Part shown: positions 60,981-64,000 of the stretch, in pieces
Layout: each line of letters opens with the position of its first letter
How positions within the stretch are numbered: position 1 is the stretch's first letter
Assembly (NCBI GenBank): GCA_017744315.1
Contig: JAGIBN010000001.1
Coordinates: 310,001 to 374,000 of the forward strand
Source of the DNA: Porphyrobacter sp.
GTDB taxonomy: Bacteria > Pseudomonadota > Alphaproteobacteria > Sphingomonadales > Sphingomonadaceae
Direction: 5' to 3'
DNA: 64,000 nt
Translations under genes and position numbers: made by a program
The notes under the pieces: generated by a model
Database searches by the model: none
Seen by the model: only the letters and a program-made list of their open reading frames with translations
Told to the model about the DNA's origin: nothing

Positions 60981-62291
60981 TCAACCGAACACCCGCTCGA
61001 AGATGCGATCGACTTGCTTGAAGTGATATTCGAGGTCGAACTTCTCTTCGAGTTCGCTGGCGGAAAGCGCGGCCGAAACTTCAGGATCGGCCTTCAGCAG
61101 TTCGAGCAGCGAAAGCTGGCCGTCCGATTCCCACACCTTCATCGCGTTGCGCTGGACCAGACGATAGGCGTCGTCGCGGCTGAGGCCAGCCTGGGTCAGC
61201 GCCAGCAGCACCCGCTGCGAGTGGACCAGGCCGCCCATGCGGTCGAGGTTCTTCTGCATCCGCTCCGGATAGACGAGCAGCTTGTCGACTACGCTGGTGA
61301 GGCGGGCGAGGGCGAAGTCGAGCGTGATCGTGGCGTCGGGCCCGATGAAGCGTTCGACCGAGGAGTGGGAGATGTCCCGCTCATGCCACAGAGCGACGTT
61401 TTCCATCGCCGGGGTGACGGCGCTGCGCACCACGCGGGCGAGGCCGGTGAGGTTTTCGGTCAGGACCGGGTTGCGCTTGTGCGGCATCGCGCTCGAACCC
61501 TTCTGGCCGGGCGAGAAGTATTCTTCCGCCTCGAGCACTTCGGTGCGCTGCAGGTGGCGGACTTCGATTGCCAGGCGCTCGATCGAGCTGGCGATGACGC
61601 CGAGGGTGGCGAAATACATGGCGTGGCGATCGCGCGGGATGACCTGCGTCGAAATCGGCTCCGGGGCGAGGCCGAGGCGTTCGGCCACATGCTCTTCCAC
61701 CTCGGGGGCGATGTTGGCGAAGGTGCCGACGGCGCCGCTCACCGCGCATGTCGCGATTTCCGCGCGCGCCGCTTCGAGGCGGGTGCGGCAGCGGCTGAAC
61801 TCGGCATAGGCCTGGGCGAGCTTTAGGCCGAAGGTGACCGGCTCTGCGTGAATGCCGTGGCTGCGGCCGATTGTGGGGGTGTATTTGTGCTCTTCCGCCC
61901 GGCGCTTGAGCGCGGCGAGGAGCAGGTCGAGGTCTTCAAGAAGGATATCGGAGGCGCGGGCAAGCTGTACGGCCAGCGTCGTGTCGAGCACGTCCGAGCT
62001 GGTCATGCCCTGGTGCATGAACCGGGCTTCCGGACCGACCTGTTCGGCCACCCAGTCGAGGAAGGCGATCACGTCATGCTTGAGGATGGCTTCCTTCGCG
62101 TCGATCGCCTCGACGTCGATCTTCGGGTTGGTCTTCCACCAGTCCCACAGCGCGTTGGCCGCGCTTTCCGGCACCACGCCGAGCTCGCCGAGCTTTTCGG
62201 TCGCATGGGCCTCGATCTCGAACCAGATGCGGTAGCGAGCTTCAGGCTCCCAGAGCGCGGTCATGGCGGGGCGGGCGTAGCGGGGGACCAT
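60981..62291 (-). CDS. purB: Adenylosuccinate lyase
   Basis: It acts twice in purine synthesis, on SAICAR and on adenylosuccinate. The 436 residues have the fumarase/aspartase-superfamily signature in KGSSAMPHKRNP, HQGMTSSDVLDT with the catalytic residues, and GRSHGIHAEPVTFG. GGAG lies 6 bases upstream of the ATG at 62291. It is the upstream neighbour of the lapA-pyrF-trpF run with a 65-base gap. Confidence 0.96.
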   Translation of the reverse strand: MVPRYARPAMTALWEPEARYRIWFEIEAHATEKLGELGVVPESAANALWDWWKTNPKIDVEAIDAKEAILKHDVIAFLDWVAEQVGPEARFMHQGMTSSDVLDTTLAVQLARASDILLEDLDLLLAALKRRAEEHKYTPTIGRSHGIHAEPVTFGLKLAQAYAEFSRCRTRLEAARAEIATCAVSGAVGTFANIAPEVEEHVAERLGLAPEPISTQVIPRDRHAMYFATLGVIASSIERLAIEVRHLQRTEVLEAEEYFSPGQKGSSAMPHKRNPVLTENLTGLARVVRSAVTPAMENVALWHERDISHSSVERFIGPDATITLDFALARLTSVVDKLLVYPERMQKNLDRMGGLVHSQRVLLALTQAGLSRDDAYRLVQRNAMKVWESDGQLSLLELLKADPEVSAALSASELEEKFDLEYHFKQVDRIFERVFG

Positions 62292-62435
62292 CTTCAACTC
62301 CGAATACTAGCTTTGCGGCGCGGCTAAGCCGCGACCGACCGAATGGCAAGGGTAAGGGGCCACCCCAATTGCATTCCCTTCGGCGCCATGGTGATATCGC
62401 TGCGAATCCGTCCTTACAAAGGGCGTTAGGGGGAA

Positions 62436-64000
62436 ATGCGATACGTGACTGGGCGAAGCGTAGCTGGCTTGCTGGTGGTGACTGCACTCGCGTGGGGCAA
62501 TCCTGCGCTGGCGGGAGAGGAAGTTCTTTATCAGTCGGCGCCCGCCTGGGTCGTTGAAGCAAGCCTGCCGGATGTCAAACCGGGGCCGCCCCTGCTGGTT
62601 TTCGATGACCAGAGGCGGATCGATGAAGGGCGGCTGTGGACATATGTCGATCGCGCGGTTCGGATCGATAATCCGCAGATGCTCACGGCCCTTGGAACGG
62701 TTCAGGCGGGCTGGTTGCCGGACAAGGGCGACCTCATCGTCCACCGCGTCTCGATCATTCGCGACGGGCAGGTGATCGACCTGCTTGGTCAGGGCACGAA
62801 GTTTGAAATCCTGCGGCGTGAGCGCCAGCTCGAGCAACGGATGATCGACGGCTTGCGGACTGCCACTCTGGCTGTCCCGGGCTTGCGGGTGGGTGACGTG
62901 CTGCGGGTCAGCTACACCGTCAGCCTGTCGGACCAGGCGCTCGACAAGGAGGTGCAGGCGACGGCCGTGTTGCCCTCCGCTCCATCCGAGGCGAAGTTTG
63001 GCCGAGTAAGGATATCCTGGCCCGCCGACGCTGACATCAAATGGGGCGCGACCAAGAGCGTGACCCTCCCCGAACCGGTGGTTCGTGACGGCTTCGCGAC
63101 CCTGGAGTTAAAGGTGCCGCTGACCGAGGCCGCACCGATGCCGGAAGACGCACCGCTGCGCTATCGCATGCCGCCGTTGCTCCAGGTCGGGACTTTCGCG
63201 GATTGGCCGGAAGTGAGCCGGGTCATGGCTCCGCTGTTCGCGACCGAAGGGACGATAGCTCCGGGAAGCCCGATCGCGCGCGAGGTTGAGCGGATCGAAG
63301 CTGCTCATGCGCAGCCGCTGGAACGGGCCGTGGCGGCGCTGCGATTGGTTCAGGACGAGATCGCCTACATGCTCAACGGCATGGAGGGCGGCAACTACAT
63401 CCCGCAATCGCCGAAGCAGACCTGGGACATGCGCTACGGCGATTGTAAGGCGAAGACGCTGCTGCTGCTGGCGATGCTGCGCGAAATGGAGATCGAGGCC
63501 GAGGCCGTGACGGTTTCCTCCGCTATCGGAGACGCGGTTCCGGGCATGCTGCCCATGCCCAGCGCCTTCGATCACGTCATCGTTCACGCCGTCATCAATG
63601 GCGAGGATTTCTGGCTCGATGGCACCAACTACGGCGCCAGCATGGATGTCGTGCGCGAGGTTCCGCCGTTCCATTATGCCTTGCCCTTGCGGCTGGCAGG
63701 GGCCGAGCTGATGCCGATGCCCCAGCGACCGCAACAGTCCTATGACCAGGTGGGCAAGATCACCTTCGATCACCGTGCCGGGCTGGACGTGCCCGCCCTG
63801 TTCGACGCCGAATGGACGCTCACCGGGGCCTACGCGGCGCGTTATCGGGCGGTGATCGGCCAGACGGCCGAGGACCAGTTGCAGGATTATATCCAGGACT
63901 TCGCCACCGGAGAGTTGGGTGAGGGTTACGTCTACGACGGCCAGCTAACCTATGACGAAGGCAGCAACACGGCGACGCTGAAGGTGAAGGGTCTGATGGC
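62436..64000 (+). CDS. DUF3857 / transglutaminase-like exported protein, C-terminus beyond the window
   Basis: The frame opens at ATG 62436 with a signal peptide (MRYVTGRSVAGLLVV, ending NPALAGEE) and is still open at the right edge. The first part fits DUF3857 (WTYVDRAVRIDNPQML, GLRVGDVLRVSYTVSLSD). It is followed by a transglutaminase-like domain with the catalytic Cys in MRYGDCKAKTLLLLAML and His and Asp in FDHVIVHAVING and DFWLDGTNYG. Such proteins are periplasmic and of uncertain substrate; sphingomonads carry several. Confidence 0.88.
   Translation, partial: MRYVTGRSVAGLLVVTALAWGNPALAGEEVLYQSAPAWVVEASLPDVKPGPPLLVFDDQRRIDEGRLWTYVDRAVRIDNPQMLTALGTVQAGWLPDKGDLIVHRVSIIRDGQVIDLLGQGTKFEILRRERQLEQRMIDGLRTATLAVPGLRVGDVLRVSYTVSLSDQALDKEVQATAVLPSAPSEAKFGRVRISWPADADIKWGATKSVTLPEPVVRDGFATLELKVPLTEAAPMPEDAPLRYRMPPLLQVGTFADWPEVSRVMAPLFATEGTIAPGSPIAREVERIEAAHAQPLERAVAALRLVQDEIAYMLNGMEGGNYIPQSPKQTWDMRYGDCKAKTLLLLAMLREMEIEAEAVTVSSAIGDAVPGMLPMPSAFDHVIVHAVINGEDFWLDGTNYGASMDVVREVPPFHYALPLRLAGAELMPMPQRPQQSYDQVGKITFDHRAGLDVPALFDAEWTLTGAYAARYRAVIGQTAEDQLQDYIQDFATGELGEGYVYDGQLTYDEGSNTATLKVKGLM

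Noticed and set aside
1..64000. CRISPR arrays, insertion sequences, rRNA genes
   Set aside because: No regularly spaced direct repeats, transposase-like frames or rRNA-like sequence were seen on reading through the window.

Overview
The window looks like a chromosomal segment of a high-GC alphaproteobacterium of the order Sphingomonadales, most like an Erythrobacter/Altererythrobacter-type member. This rests on the gene families present (CckA and CpdR cell-cycle regulators, SapC, paired DUF4139 proteins, DUF4169, a PhoX-like protein, eukaryotic-type NADP isocitrate dehydrogenase) and on GTTC-N7-GTTC LexA boxes, the alphaproteobacterial SOS motif. Species level cannot be read from the sequence. 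Gene density is high and no gene-free stretch exceeds 300 bases. There is one tRNA gene, no rRNA, no CRISPR array and no recognisable transposase or integrase.

Layout. 1-8 kb: a truncated PhoX-like gene, a glycine-zipper lipoprotein-like gene, cfa, rlmN, an outer-membrane barrel, an IalB-like protein, a tightly coupled greB/DUF4169/small-protein operon and a soluble lytic transglycosylase. 8-19 kb: dapA, smpB, DUF2062 and cckA, into which two paralogous S9 peptidases, an acyl-CoA-dehydrogenase-fold flavoenzyme, a cupredoxin and a small stress-type protein are placed. 19-30 kb: two DUF4139 proteins, a MHYT-PAS-GGDEF-EAL protein, recA with an SOS box, a methyltransferase and alaS. 30-37 kb: a Kef-type antiporter, a flavin monooxygenase, icd and a three-gene overlapping operon of type III polyketide synthase, methyltransferase and FAD oxidoreductase.

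37-40 kb is the most unusual part. A compact phage-type lysis cassette (GH108 endolysin, a two-TM holin candidate, and an overlapping Rz/Rz1-like pair) is divergent from a LexA/CI-like self-cleaving repressor, with a palindrome-rich operator between them. It lies next to tRNA-Val, and there are no phage head, tail, replication or integration genes in the window. The type III PKS operon begins 57 bases downstream of the cassette on the same strand.

40-64 kb: cpdR, an N-formylglutamate amidohydrolase, a candidate small RNA with an anti-Shine-Dalgarno motif, sapC, a D-2-hydroxyacid dehydrogenase, an RhlE-type helicase, a UvrD helicase with its own SOS box, two transporters, rsmD-rluB, a PilZ protein, and the chain purB / lapA-pyrF-trpF / trpB-trpA-accD-folC. 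The last chain is split between trpF and trpB by two duplicated outer-membrane barrel genes on the opposite strand. The window ends inside a DUF3857/transglutaminase gene.

Themes that connect genes: SOS control (recA, uvrD, and a RecA-responsive-type repressor over the lysis cassette); cell-cycle phosphorelay (cckA and cpdR); envelope lipid and peptidoglycan chemistry (cfa, type III PKS operon, slt, AmpG-like permease, endolysin); and amino-acid, pyrimidine and purine synthesis.
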